From the NCBI GenBank assembly GCA_020636935.1, contig JACJWW010000005.1, positions 1 through 64,000 of the forward strand: DNA of 64,000 nt. Direction: 5' to 3'. Made by a program: the position numbers and the translations under genes. Origin of the DNA: Nocardioidaceae bacterium (lineage in GTDB: Bacteria > Actinomycetota > Actinomycetes > Propionibacteriales > Nocardioidaceae). Of this stretch, positions 41,995 through 49,917 are shown in pieces; within the stretch, counting starts at the first letter, position 1, and the number at the start of each line of letters is the position of its first letter. The notes under the pieces were generated by a model. It had not been told where the DNA came from. It saw only the letters and a list, made by a program, of their open reading frames with translations, and searched no databases.

Positions 41995-43968
41995 TCAGCG
42001 AGCCCTTGTGCGTGGTGACCAGGCGGACCAAGCGCTCGTGCCAGATGCGCCGACTGCCATGATCCGCAGCCGATAGCGCCCGCTGGCGACTCGGACTTCC
42101 ACGGCACTGCTGGGCGTTGACACTCGCCTGCTGGTCATGGTGCGGCCGCGCTTGTTGAGTTTGCGGATCTCAATGATGTAGTGAGTGGCTCCGGGTTGCG
42201 CAGCCCATGCAGCCCTGACTGTCTTGGGTCCGCCACGAGCACCTCGAGCTGTCTGCGGGGTTGGGCTCACCATCGCGACTGATGAGGGGGAGCGTGGTTG
42301 TGGCCCGGGATCTGTCACTGGATCGCCCTGGTCTCCTGGGTCCTGTGTGGGTGGATCCTCGGCAGGTGGGTCCTCAACTGGTGGCTCATCGGGACCGGTG
42401 CAGGTGCTGGTGACCTGCAGGGTGTAGCTGCCAATGCTGGAATATGCGGAGTATCCCGTGTTCGCCGGATTTCCCTTGCCTACGCCTTGCAATCGCACGA
42501 AGTAGGTGCCCGGAATGCTGGTGCTGGTCGCTGCGCTGGCGTCGAGGCCAGTCGCCAGCGCTGGCCAGTAGGAGGTGTCCTGGCTTGAGATCGGGTCAGC
42601 GCTCTTCAAGATGCTTCCGCTGCTGTTGAGGATCTCCACGCGCAGGTCCAGCATGCTGCCTTCGCCGATCCCCGCGGCCTGAGCCGTCAGGTTTGCCGGG
42701 CAGGTGGTGGTGAATGCGAATACGTCGGTGTCTGATTGGCTGGTGATCAGGCCGCTGTAGGACTGCGATGCCTGTGCAGCGATGGGGTCTGCGGTTGAGA
42801 TGGTGTTGGCGAAGTCATCACTGCGGATTGACAGCCCCTTGACGCTCATCTTGGCGAAGTCGTCTTCGGTGTTGTTGGCGCCGGTGTATTCACCTTTGCT
42901 GAATTGCTGCACCCCGTTGACGCCACCCCCCATCAGTGGTGACCAGTTGCTGTGCCCGCCGTAGTACCCATCACTGGCGGTGCCGTCGTGATTGAGCCCG
43001 ACGGTGTGTCCGATCTCGTGGGCAATTGTGTTTGCGGTCAGAGCGACTGAGCCATGGGTCAAGTTGGAGAACACCCACGCTGGTTGCCAATAGTCGGTGT
43101 AGGACGTCGTGGCATTGAACTGTCCGATCCAGGCCACCCCGCTGCAGGCGTTCTGACAGGCCGACTGGCTGGCCGAGGAGTCATTGGTGATCACCACACG
43201 TACGCCGTACTCCTGATCCGCGCCCGATGCCCGATCCCACTTGCCCGATCCGACGTCTTGGGTCGTGACATCGACATCGAAGGCGGCGTATTTCTCTGAA
43301 ACGATCCGCCAAACGGCCTGGATATGAGCCAGCTCTGCCGAAGTGAAGGCGCCGGGATTGCCATCGAGGGTGAACCCTCCGTAGGTCTTGCTCGGCAGGT
43401 TCTGGTAGTTGACCCAGGAGTTTGTCGGCGCCAGGTCGTAGCCGTTGAAGTCCAAGTAGATGGTGCGATTGGACCCGGGTGAGCTGTGGAGGCTGAAGGT
43501 CTGGTCAAGCGGATAGACGGGAAGGGCTCCCACTGGTGGAGGGCTCTCAACGGTGGAAGCTGGCTGGGGTGCCTCTGCAAAGTAGAGCTGGCCACTGCGA
43601 CCGAGCCAAGCGGTGGGATCTTCGCTCAGGGTCCTGGTCAACTCAGCGACTGACATCGCGTTGGCCGATGCCACCGCCGAGATGCGTTGGGAAATGGCAT
43701 CAAGGGCCTGCTTGCCTTGCACTGGCTGGTCGATCGTGATTGGGGGGTCATGCGGAGCGGACGCCTTGTTTGTGCGCACAGGTGAGTCGGCAGTGGCGCG
43801 ACTTGCCTCGGGGGTGCTCGCTGACAGGGCTTTGGTGAGGGCGTCTACCTGTGTGTGGGTGACCTCTGTGGGCGTCGCGGTCGTTGAGCTGGCAGTCGAT
43901 GCTGCGATCATCGCAAAGGTGGCGACCGCGCAGCCGCCAAACGTTACAACTCGCATTAATCGCCCCAT
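41995..43968 (-). CDS. secreted zinc metallopeptidase (reprolysin-like) with C-terminal Fn3-like domain
   Basis: 657 residues. A signal peptide (RVVTFGGCAVATFAMIAAST) is followed by a propeptide of about 120 residues. The catalytic domain has IYLDFNGYDL near its start and the zinc site NTIAHEIGHTVGLNHDG, i.e. HExxHxxGLxHD of the metzincin type. Cysteines in SACQNACSGVAWIG lie before it. After a pre-peptidase-like region (QSDTDVFAFTTTCPANL) comes a Pro/Asp linker and a final beta domain (VRAAWAAQPGATHYIIEIRK). ATG 43968 fits a leaderless promoter; ATG 43956 is possible. Exported protein degradation is the likely role. Confidence 0.88.
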   Translation of the reverse strand: MGRLMRVVTFGGCAVATFAMIAASTASSTTATPTEVTHTQVDALTKALSASTPEASRATADSPVRTNKASAPHDPPITIDQPVQGKQALDAISQRISAVASANAMSVAELTRTLSEDPTAWLGRSGQLYFAEAPQPASTVESPPPVGALPVYPLDQTFSLHSSPGSNRTIYLDFNGYDLAPTNSWVNYQNLPSKTYGGFTLDGNPGAFTSAELAHIQAVWRIVSEKYAAFDVDVTTQDVGSGKWDRASGADQEYGVRVVITNDSSASQSACQNACSGVAWIGQFNATTSYTDYWQPAWVFSNLTHGSVALTANTIAHEIGHTVGLNHDGTASDGYYGGHSNWSPLMGGGVNGVQQFSKGEYTGANNTEDDFAKMSVKGLSIRSDDFANTISTADPIAAQASQSYSGLITSQSDTDVFAFTTTCPANLTAQAAGIGEGSMLDLRVEILNSSGSILKSADPISSQDTSYWPALATGLDASAATSTSIPGTYFVRLQGVGKGNPANTGYSAYSSIGSYTLQVTSTCTGPDEPPVEDPPAEDPPTQDPGDQGDPVTDPGPQPRSPSSVAMVSPTPQTARGARGGPKTVRAAWAAQPGATHYIIEIRKLNKRGRTMTSRRVSTPSSAVEVRVASGRYRLRIMAVGASGTSAWSAWSPRTRAR

Positions 43969-43975
43969 AAGGACG

Positions 43976-43981
43976 ATTATG
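43976..43981 (-). promoter_or_regulatory. -10 element for a leaderless transcript of the metallopeptidase gene
   Basis: On the minus strand CATAAT is followed by 7 nt and ATG 43968. TTACCT (17 bp spacing) or TTGTTA (20 bp) are possible -35 elements. This supports the upstream of two candidate start codons. Confidence 0.5.
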
Positions 43982-44042
43982 CACTAAACGGACATTTTAG
44001 GTAACAAGATGGCAACAATCAGAGGCGCGCATCGTGTGGCGC

Positions 44043-44759
44043 TCAGACTCGACGGAGTACGGCGGTCACCTTGCCCAGGATCGTGGCGTGAGTGCCGTCG
44101 ATCGGATCGTAGGCGCTGTTGTGTGGCAGGAGCCAGACTCGACCATCCTTGCGCTGGAAGGTCTTGACCGTGGCCTCGCCATCGAGCATCGCCGCGACGA
44201 TGTCGCCGTTGTCGGCTGAGGGTTGCTGGCGCACAACCACGTAGTCGCCATTGCAGATCGCGGCATCGATCATTGAATCGCCGCTGACCTCAAGCAGGAA
44301 GAGGGTGCCTTCTCCAACCAGGGTCTTGGGGAGTGGGAAGACGTCTTCGACCCTTTCCTCGGCCAGAATGGGCCCGCCTGCGGCGATCCGGCCAACCAGG
44401 GGCACGTAATTTGCCGCAGGGCGAGAGTCACCGATGTCTGTGATGTCAGTGCCCTCCTCTTCAGTCGCGGACATGGCTCGACGCGCAGCCATCAACTCAG
44501 GCAGAAAAACCTCAAGAGCCCGAGGGCGATTGGGGTCACGCTTGATGAAACCCTTCTTCTCCAGCACTCGCAATTGGTGAGCCACGCTGGAAGAGGAGGT
44601 CAACCCGACCAACTCGCCGATCTCGCGAATGCTGGGCGGATATCCCCGCTTCTCGATGGAGTCTCGCAAAGTGTCGAGGATGCGCTTTTGGCGCTCTGTC
44701 AGACCAGTTGCATCTGGTGTGCCATCGGGGAACTGACTGATGTTGTCTTTCGAGCCCAT
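44043..44759 (-). CDS. lexA: SOS repressor LexA
   Basis: Represses DNA-damage genes and cleaves itself when bound to RecA filaments. 238 residues. The winged-helix domain reads LTERQKRILDTLRDSIEKRG, SIREIGELVGLTSSSSVAHQ. The cleavage site Ala-Gly is in VGRIAAGGPILAEE. The catalytic Ser is in LEVSGDSMIDAAI and Lys in EATVKTFQRKDG. ATG 44759 is chosen because the LexA box at 44791-44806 would otherwise lie in the reading frame, and because homologues begin shortly before TERQ. It is divergent from a LysM gene across a region with four more boxes. Confidence 0.97.
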   Translation of the reverse strand: MGSKDNISQFPDGTPDATGLTERQKRILDTLRDSIEKRGYPPSIREIGELVGLTSSSSVAHQLRVLEKKGFIKRDPNRPRALEVFLPELMAARRAMSATEEEGTDITDIGDSRPAANYVPLVGRIAAGGPILAEERVEDVFPLPKTLVGEGTLFLLEVSGDSMIDAAICNGDYVVVRQQPSADNGDIVAAMLDGEATVKTFQRKDGRVWLLPHNSAYDPIDGTHATILGKVTAVLRRV

Positions 44760-44790
44760 GTGGACAGCCAACCAAAGCGCGAGCCAAATT

Positions 44791-44806
44791 TCAAACACTT
44801 GTTCGA
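44791..44806 (-). promoter_or_regulatory. LexA box upstream of lexA
   Basis: TCAAACACTTGTTCGA matches TCGAAC-N4-GTTCGA with one change. It lies 31 bp before the lexA start codon, suited to autorepression. Confidence 0.8.
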
Positions 44807-44855
44807 CCGTGTCGCGGGGCAAGTGGGCCTCCATGAGTCGATCGTTTGCGACACG

Positions 44856-44932
44856 CCGAACAGGTGTTCGACTTGTCCTGTCCGAACGAGTGTTCTAATC
44901 TCAAACCTATGTTCGATCGAATGTCTATTCGA
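44856..44932 (+). promoter_or_regulatory. cluster of four LexA boxes upstream of the LysM gene
   Basis: CCGAACAGGTGTTCGA (44856-44871), CCGAACGAGTGTTCTA (44882-44897), TCAAACCTATGTTCGA (44901-44916) and TCGAATGTCTATTCGA (44917-44932, a perfect palindrome). The last two abut with no spacing. The second lies between the -35 and -10 of the promoter at 44873-44901. Confidence 0.8.
44873..44901 (+). promoter_or_regulatory. SOS promoter for the LysM gene and upstream small ORF
   Basis: TTGTCC (44873-44878), a 17-bp spacer and TAATCT (44896-44901). The -10 is followed by 7 nt and ATG 44909, the leaderless arrangement for a small ORF. A LexA box fills the spacer. Confidence 0.6.
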
Positions 44933-45082
44933 AGCCAGACGGCTCTGGCGCGGCCCTCAGGCCCGCAATTGTCGGTGGCAGCCCGTAGACATTTGGTAGA
45001 TCACTCGGCCGGGGTCGCCGGGATGGATCGACAGCCAACCGGGCCAGCAGGGCTCGGTCTTCCCCAGGAGGTATCCCGATGA
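44909..45082 (+). CDS. candidate SOS-induced leaderless small ORF overlapping the LysM gene start
   Basis: 57 codons beginning MFDRMSIRSQTALARPSG and ending LGLPQEVSR. The ATG is exactly 7 nt after a TAATCT -10 element. The TGA stop at 45080-45082 overlaps the ATG of the LysM gene as ATGA, in another frame. The last codons also contain the LysM gene's aggagg. No homology is recognised and the composition is basic and low in hydrophobic residues. It could encode a small protein, or its translation could control the LysM gene. A chance open frame remains possible. Confidence 0.45.
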   Translation: MFDRMSIRSQTALARPSGPQLSVAARRHLVDHSAGVAGMDRQPTGPAGLGLPQEVSR

Positions 45083-45441
45083 GCAGCACCACCCTTAGCC
45101 CGATCAGCAACCATGCGCGTTGGAGTGGAGTCCGCGAGCAAAAGCCTGCGGCGCTTCGTTTGACGCGGCGCGGGCGCATCGTTTTCACCACGATCTTCCT
45201 TGGTCTGGTGGTGGCGGCGATGATCTTCGTTGGTGGCCGCGCCGCAGCTTCCTTTGATGCGGGCAGCCCGCCGGAGATCCACTATGTCACGGTCAGCACG
45301 GGTGACACCCTCTATTCCGTGGCTGGTGACTACGCCGAGCCGGGCCAGATCCGCGAAATGGTTCGGCAGATCACAGACCTCAACTCCTTGGGGAGTGCGA
45401 CGATCCATCCGGGTCAGCGGCTTGCCATCCCCGTCGGCTGA
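45079..45441 (+). CDS. LysM-domain membrane protein, SOS-controlled division-inhibitor-like
   Basis: 120 residues: a short cytoplasmic tail with LRLTRRGRIVFTT, one TM helix (IFLGLVVAAMIFVGGRAAA), and an external LysM domain (HYVTVSTGDTLYSVAGDYAE to LNSLGSATIHPGQRLAIPVG) that binds peptidoglycan. The arrangement matches the LysM genes opposite lexA in other Gram-positives: YneA in Bacillus, and ChiZ (Rv2719c) in mycobacteria, which halt division during DNA damage. The start has aggagg 8 bp upstream. Four LexA boxes precede it. Its role as a division inhibitor is inferred from position and layout. Confidence 0.87.
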   Translation: MSSTTLSPISNHARWSGVREQKPAALRLTRRGRIVFTTIFLGLVVAAMIFVGGRAAASFDAGSPPEIHYVTVSTGDTLYSVAGDYAEPGQIREMVRQITDLNSLGSATIHPGQRLAIPVG

Positions 45442-45493
45442 TCTTGAAATCCAGTATCCGGGCTGCGGCCTCAGCCAGGCGACTGCCCAGAGA

Positions 45494-46273
45494 TCAGCCG
45501 GTGATCTCAGTGCGTTCGCGTCCGACGTCGGCGAGTTTGGTGTCCAGAGTGATCCGGTTGTCGAAGACGAAGCATTCGCCGAGATAGTCGGCGTCGGCAT
45601 CAGGGATCTGAGCGAAATAGTTCAAGATCCCGCCTTGGAGTTGGTAGACCTCCAAGCCCAGATCCTGCATCCAGGGGCTGGATTTCTCGCATCTGATCCC
45701 GCCAGTGCAATACATCGCGACCTTGGTGCCTGACTCACGCCACTGCTCTGCATGGGTCAACACATAGTCAGCGAAATCGCGGAAGTTCGTGATGCCTGGG
45801 TCTATGGCCCCCGCGAAATGGCCGGTCTCATATTCGAAGCTGTTCCGATTGTCGATCAACACCACGTCATCGCGTTTGATCAACTCCCGCCACTCCTTGG
45901 GGGGTACGTCGGTGCGCGCGACGTCTGCGACCCGAGAAGGCATGTCCAGGTCGCTGATTCCGAGGGGCACGATCTCGGCCTTGGCCTTGATCTTCAGTCG
46001 CGAGAACGGGTGGCGCTCATAGGTGGTGGCCTTGGTGGTGATGCCATCGAAGGCGATGCCGGCCAGGGGGTCATGGCTGGCCCGGACCAAGAAGTCATCG
46101 ATCTTGGAGGCAGGGCCCGCCAACATGCCGTTGACGCCTTCTGGTGCCACGAGCACGGTGCCCAATAGGTCTGAAGCGAGCTCTTCGAGGCGTTGGCACA
46201 GCCCAGTGACATCCTCGATCGCGACAAAGCGATAGAAGGCGATGTGGATTCCCGATTGGTGCGCGCCAGACAT
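45494..46273 (-). CDS. trhO: tRNA uridine(34) hydroxylase, rhodanese-type
   Basis: Hydroxylates U34 of certain tRNAs with oxygen, the first step to cmo5U/mo5U. 259 residues. The N-terminal acylphosphatase-like domain contains GTVLVAPEGVNGMLAGP. The rhodanese domain has VVLIDNRNSFEYETGHFAGA and the active-site loop MYCTGGIRCEKSSPWMQDLG with its Cys. QLQGGILNYFAQIPD follows. The C-terminal zinc-like extension of longer homologues is reduced here (GECFVFDNRITLD kept). ATG 46273 is used. It is convergent with the LysM gene and downstream of an acetyltransferase. Confidence 0.92.
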   Translation of the reverse strand: MSGAHQSGIHIAFYRFVAIEDVTGLCQRLEELASDLLGTVLVAPEGVNGMLAGPASKIDDFLVRASHDPLAGIAFDGITTKATTYERHPFSRLKIKAKAEIVPLGISDLDMPSRVADVARTDVPPKEWRELIKRDDVVLIDNRNSFEYETGHFAGAIDPGITNFRDFADYVLTHAEQWRESGTKVAMYCTGGIRCEKSSPWMQDLGLEVYQLQGGILNYFAQIPDADADYLGECFVFDNRITLDTKLADVGRERTEITG

Positions 46274-46291
46274 GACGGAGATTGTCTCCCC

Positions 46292-47440
46292 TCAGGTGCT
46301 CGGATTGCCAATCTGGTCGGTCACCGCTTCGCCAAGTAGCGGGTCATCAGGCAGCGGGTCATCAGGCAGTAGGTCGAAGGCTTCGCAATCCACCATGCCC
46401 ACGCTGTGTTGGGGAGCGCTGTGCCGTTCGGTGCCAATCCGGATGAATCCTGCGCGAGTGGCGACTTTGCCAGAAGCGACATTGGGGGTTGCGGCGTACA
46501 AGCAAAGACGCTCCAAGCCGAGCTCAGCAAATGCGTGTTTGACGGCCAGACGAGTAGCTCGGGTGACCACGCCACGGCCACGGGCGCGGGGATGTGACCA
46601 GTAGCCGATCTCGCCTTGTGGGCGGGTGATGCGCAAGACCGACATCACGCCCAAGAATCCGTCGTCTTCAGGGTCGGCCATGGCCCAGTGCACTGCTGAG
46701 CCATTCGCCATACCCTCTTCGTAGCCATCGAGATAGGACTGGGCTGATCCCGAGTCGAAGGGTGGTGCGAGTTTGCGGATCCACTCTTGGTTGCGGGGGT
46801 CATTCGCCCCGATCACCATCTCGTCGAGATCCTTGGCTTCGACGCGGCGGAGTCTCACGAGCGCGTCTTCGATGGTGGGTACGGCGAACCACTCGCTGCG
46901 TGGCTGCAGCGCCTCGCCTCGCAGCAGGGCTCCGGCCCAGGCGTCGACGTGGGTGTCTCTATGCGGCAGCCAACTGCGCAGAGTTGCGTCGATGCTGAAT
47001 CCGAGTCGCCAGGCCAGTTTGCGCGAAGCCCAGTGGCCCTTGGGAGCGAGCCACTTGATCGTGTGCAGGCCTAGTGCTTCAAAGCCCCAGTCGATCAGGA
47101 GTCGGCAGGCTCTCTCAGCTAGGCCGAGGCCTCGGTGCTCCGGAAGCACGGCGTAGGAGATCTCGGCGGTGCCATCGCCTTCGATGCGTAGACCAACGGT
47201 GCCGACGAGGGCCCCGTCATGCTCGACCGCAAAGGTGGAGTCTCGCCCAGCTGCCCAGCCGTCAGGAATGATCTGCGTGATCCAGTGGAGAGCATCGGTG
47301 ACATTGAATGCTGGCGCGATTGAAGTCCATCGCTGGGTCACGGGATCCAAGCTCAATTGCACGACCATGTCTGCATCCTCGACGCGAAGGGCGCGCAGGC
47401 TGACCAGGTCATCACGCAAGGTGGGTGTATCAGTCAGCAT
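46292..47440 (-). CDS. tandem GNAT-domain N-acetyltransferase
   Basis: About 382 residues made of two GNAT domains of the RimJ/RimL type. The first has ISYAVLPEHRGLGLAERACR and RKLAWRLGF; the second has GYWSHPRARGRGVVTRATR and VASGKVATRAGF. Both keep the pyrophosphate-binding R-G-x-G-x-x pattern. ATG 47440 is preferred: it has the strong AGGAGG 12 bp upstream and the domain starts nearby (TPTLRDDLVSLRAL). ATG 47467 would add nine residues covering that site. Near the C terminus a 15-nt direct repeat gives DDPLPDDPL. Substrate unknown. Confidence 0.82.
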   Translation of the reverse strand: MLTDTPTLRDDLVSLRALRVEDADMVVQLSLDPVTQRWTSIAPAFNVTDALHWITQIIPDGWAAGRDSTFAVEHDGALVGTVGLRIEGDGTAEISYAVLPEHRGLGLAERACRLLIDWGFEALGLHTIKWLAPKGHWASRKLAWRLGFSIDATLRSWLPHRDTHVDAWAGALLRGEALQPRSEWFAVPTIEDALVRLRRVEAKDLDEMVIGANDPRNQEWIRKLAPPFDSGSAQSYLDGYEEGMANGSAVHWAMADPEDDGFLGVMSVLRITRPQGEIGYWSHPRARGRGVVTRATRLAVKHAFAELGLERLCLYAATPNVASGKVATRAGFIRIGTERHSAPQHSVGMVDCEAFDLLPDDPLPDDPLLGEAVTDQIGNPST

Positions 47441-47574
47441 TTGGTCGATAAGCCTCCTCGTGGTCATGTTCTGATTGGCCTTGAGATCTGTTGCCCATTA
47501 TCAGTCTCGTACGCCGTCAACACCCGCTGGCTGCTCCAAAGGATTGTCGGTGCCGCGGGATAACCTGCCAAGTG

Positions 47575-48195
47575 ATGCCCACCGATTATGCGCCCCCCAG
47601 ATCCACATCCGCTCCTGCGTCGACCAGGTTCGTGAATGCCAATGCAGATTTCGTCACTGATCGACTACTCGTCGGTGGCGATCTGGCCAAGGATCGCCAG
47701 ATGGCTGCCGAGCAGCTTTACGAGTTGGCTCAGGTGGGAGTGACTCACATTTTCGATGCGCGGATTGAGTGGTCTGATGAAGGCTTCGTGCGTTCGTTGG
47801 CTCCCACGATCACTTACTTTCACCAAGGTATGGATGATGTCGGTCAGCGGGTGCCTTTCGACTATTTTGACGAGGCAGTCTGCTTCGTCAACGAGGCCTT
47901 GGGCTCGGGTGGGATGGTCCTGGCGCATTGCCACATGGGCATCAATCGTGGCCCAAGCGTCGCCTTCGCTGCCTTGCTCGCGCAAGGGTGCGATTCGATT
48001 TTCGCTCTCGATGAGATCAGGCGCGCCCGTGAGATTGCCTGGATCGCCTATGCCGAAGACGCCCTGCGCTGGCACCATCGCGGAGATCAGGAGTTGCTAG
48101 CGCATGAGCTGTCGCGATTGGCGGCGTGGCGCGAAGCCAATCAACTCGATCTGGCTCGGGTGCTCAGACTCAAACGCCGTCACTCGTCAACCTGA
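47575..48195 (+). CDS. dual-specificity protein phosphatase family protein
   Basis: 206 residues. The phosphatase loop is VLAHCHMGINRGPSVAFAAL, i.e. HCxxGxxR followed by Ser in the usual place, and the Asp acid is likely in HQGMDDVG. The preceding VTHIFDARIEWSDEGF matches the VH1-like fold. The N-terminal 30 residues are disordered. ATG 47575 or the GTG directly before it are both possible; TAACCT lies 5 nt before the GTG. The C-terminal region rich in charged residues is probably helical. The protein substrate is unknown. It is convergent with the rhodanese lipoprotein gene. Confidence 0.83.
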   Translation: MPTDYAPPRSTSAPASTRFVNANADFVTDRLLVGGDLAKDRQMAAEQLYELAQVGVTHIFDARIEWSDEGFVRSLAPTITYFHQGMDDVGQRVPFDYFDEAVCFVNEALGSGGMVLAHCHMGINRGPSVAFAALLAQGCDSIFALDEIRRAREIAWIAYAEDALRWHHRGDQELLAHELSRLAAWREANQLDLARVLRLKRRHSST

Positions 48196-48213
48196 TCAAC
48201 CTGAGCCCAGGTG

Positions 48214-48630
48214 TTAGCCGGTGACGATGGCGATGCCCGTGGCAGATGATGCTTGCTCCAGAGAGCCCAGATCGGTCACCTTGGTGAATCCTGCCTGCTC
48301 CATCATCGCGACGGCTTGAGCAGAGCGATTGCCCGACCTGCAGTAGACGAAGTAGGTCGCGGATGGATCCAAGTTGGCGAGCTCGGCGCCCAGTTGACCC
48401 GCGTTGTAATCCTTGAGCAAGGCGTCCTTGAGGTGCCCGGCTGCAAACTCGCCAGGGGTGCGTACGTCGATGATGACGGCATCTGACTCCACGTTGAGGC
48501 TGGGGGAAGATTCGCCACAAGCACTCAAGCTTGCGCCCAGGATCCCGACTACGAACAGCGAGAAGAGGGCACGACGCAGTGAGCCTAGTGCTGATTTCGG
48601 CTGATCGTTGCTGGCGAGATGCGGGTCCAT
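48214..48630 (-). CDS. rhodanese-domain lipoprotein
   Basis: 138 residues. A basic start, hydrophobic core and lipobox (LFSLFVVGILGASLSAC) mark a surface lipoprotein. The rhodanese domain follows: VIIDVRTPGEFAAGHLKDAL and the active loop YFVYCRSGNRSAQAVAMM with the sulfur-accepting Cys. Such single-domain rhodaneses move sulfane sulfur. A good aggagg lies before ATG 48630. The promoter carries a CsoR/CstR-type palindrome, so induction by persulfide or a metal such as copper is likely. No regulator gene of that family is in the window. Confidence 0.88.
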   Translation of the reverse strand: MDPHLASNDQPKSALGSLRRALFSLFVVGILGASLSACGESSPSLNVESDAVIIDVRTPGEFAAGHLKDALLKDYNAGQLGAELANLDPSATYFVYCRSGNRSAQAVAMMEQAGFTKVTDLGSLEQASSATGIAIVTG

Positions 48631-48669
48631 GAGGCCTCCTGGTCGAGTGGTTGTATACCTGAAGGATAC

Positions 48670-48687
48670 TATACCCTAGGGGGTATA
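48670..48687 (-). promoter_or_regulatory. CsoR/CstR-like operator of the rhodanese lipoprotein gene
   Basis: The plus strand reads TATACCCTAGGGGGTATA, with 7-bp perfect arms TATACCC/GGGTATA. C-run/G-run palindromes flanked by AT steps are typical sites of CsoR-family repressors. On the minus strand TATAGT, a -10 candidate, overlaps its end. A weaker copy (GTATACC-tga-AGGATAC) lies at about 48653-48669. Confidence 0.65.
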
Positions 48688-48715
48688 TGAGCTGTCGAAA
48701 CGTTTAGCACCCGAC

Positions 48716-49510
48716 CTAGTCGGCCCAACGCGGCTCCCGCTTCTCAGCGAAGGCCATCGGCCCCTCGATGGCATCCGGGTGACCAAAGACCTCCATGGTG
48801 CGGTCATTGTTCAACTTCCAGGCATCCCCAGTGCCCCATTCAGGATCCCAATCCGAGTTGGCCCCAGCGGCCTCATGGAGCAGACGCTTTGTCATCCGTA
48901 CTGCGGTAGGCGCGTTTGCGGCGATCTGAGCAGCCAAGGCACGTGCTTCGTCGAGAAGTTGCTCGGCGGGCACGACCTTGTTGACCAGACCCCACTCCAG
49001 GGCAGTCTCCGGGTCGAGGCTGGCCCCAGTCAGGGCCAACTCCAGAGCGCGCTTCATCGGGATCTGTCGCTGGATCCGAATCAGCCCTCCCGCAGCGGCG
49101 ATCAAGCCGCGCTTGACCTCAGGTAGCCCGAACTTCGCCTCGGCAGACGCCACGATCAGGTCGCAGGCAAGGGCAAGCTCAGTGCCGCCCCCCATTGCAA
49201 AGCCATTGACCGCGGCAATGACTGGCTTGTTGATCCAGTGCTCGGCATAGCCACCAAAACCCCACTGCGGATTGCCTCGCACACTGATGTCTTCACCCTT
49301 GGCAATGGCCTTGAGGTCTGCGCCTGCGCAGAAGGCCTTGCCCGTGCCCGTGACAATGATGACCCGCACACTGGGGTCATGGTCTGCTCGATCCAAAGCC
49401 TCACCCAAGGCGGTTGCCAAGTCGGCATTCACGGCGTTCATCGCCTCAGGTCGGTTGAGGGTGAGCAAGGCGATGTGGTCGGACACGTCATAGAGCACTG
49501 GTTGGGTCAT
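48716..49510 (-). CDS. enoyl-CoA hydratase/isomerase (crotonase) family protein
   Basis: 264 residues. The N-terminal strand and LLTLNRPEAMNAVNADLATA are typical, the oxyanion-hole segments are KAFCAGADLKAIAKGE and AVNGFAMGGGTELALACDLI, and FGLPEVKRGLIAAAGG contains a catalytic-site Glu. The acyl-CoA substrate is not shown by the sequence. ATG 49510 is chosen over an upstream continuation, since family members begin shortly before YDVSDHIALLTL. It is 32 bp downstream of the NYN gene on the same strand, and both follow the steroid-type dehydrogenase gene, so a role in lipid or sterol breakdown is plausible. Confidence 0.88.
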   Translation of the reverse strand: MTQPVLYDVSDHIALLTLNRPEAMNAVNADLATALGEALDRADHDPSVRVIIVTGTGKAFCAGADLKAIAKGEDISVRGNPQWGFGGYAEHWINKPVIAAVNGFAMGGGTELALACDLIVASAEAKFGLPEVKRGLIAAAGGLIRIQRQIPMKRALELALTGASLDPETALEWGLVNKVVPAEQLLDEARALAAQIAANAPTAVRMTKRLLHEAAGANSDWDPEWGTGDAWKLNNDRTMEVFGHPDAIEGPMAFAEKREPRWAD

Positions 49511-49542
49511 GGGCTCATCTTGGTGGACAACGCCTAGCTTGG

Positions 49543-49914
49543 CTAGGCCGACAGCAGCGACAAGAGCCAACTCGGACTCATCGTGCGGGCCCCCAGAAAT
49601 TCCACTTGACTCTGCAAGGCGCGGTCAGCAGTGATCACGACCACCTGGGCATTCTTTGCCCGGGCCAGTTTGGTCTGCTCGACGATCGTGGAGTCGCCGT
49701 CCTTTGGGGCATGGATTGTGTGCAGGTGACCATCCCGGCCCTTTGGCGCTCCAGCCTTCGCCTTGCCCTCCAAGATCAAGAAGATCTCGTCGTACGACGT
49801 GTCGGCCACCAGTAGCCGGTAGTGCAGTTTGCGGGCAGCGCCAGCCCGGTCACGCCACCAACCGTCGGGAGTGGCTCCCACGACGTTGGCGCCATCGACG
49901 ATGAGGATCTGCAT
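49543..49914 (-). CDS. NYN-domain protein (PIN-like nuclease fold)
   Basis: 123 residues. The start QILIVDGANVVGATPDGWWR has the first metal-binding Asp in DGAN. HLHTIHAPKDGDSTIVEQTK and VVVITADRALQSQVEFLGAR supply the further acidic residues. This is the NYN/YacP-like branch of PIN nucleases, thought to act on RNA. It is found in many actinobacteria as a small stand-alone gene. It is 3 bp from the dehydrogenase gene upstream, so it shares its transcript. No antitoxin-like gene is next to it. The substrate is unknown. Confidence 0.82.
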   Translation of the reverse strand: MQILIVDGANVVGATPDGWWRDRAGAARKLHYRLLVADTSYDEIFLILEGKAKAGAPKGRDGHLHTIHAPKDGDSTIVEQTKLARAKNAQVVVITADRALQSQVEFLGARTMSPSWLLSLLSA

Positions 49915-49917
49915 GGC

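Noticed and set aside
44760..44834. 25-residue N-terminal extension of LexA
   Set aside because: A LexA box and the probable promoter lie inside this stretch, and homologues start near the winged-helix domain.
47441..47467. Earlier ATG for the tandem acetyltransferase
   Set aside because: The stretch contains the AGGAGG that serves ATG 47440, and the domain needs no extra residues.
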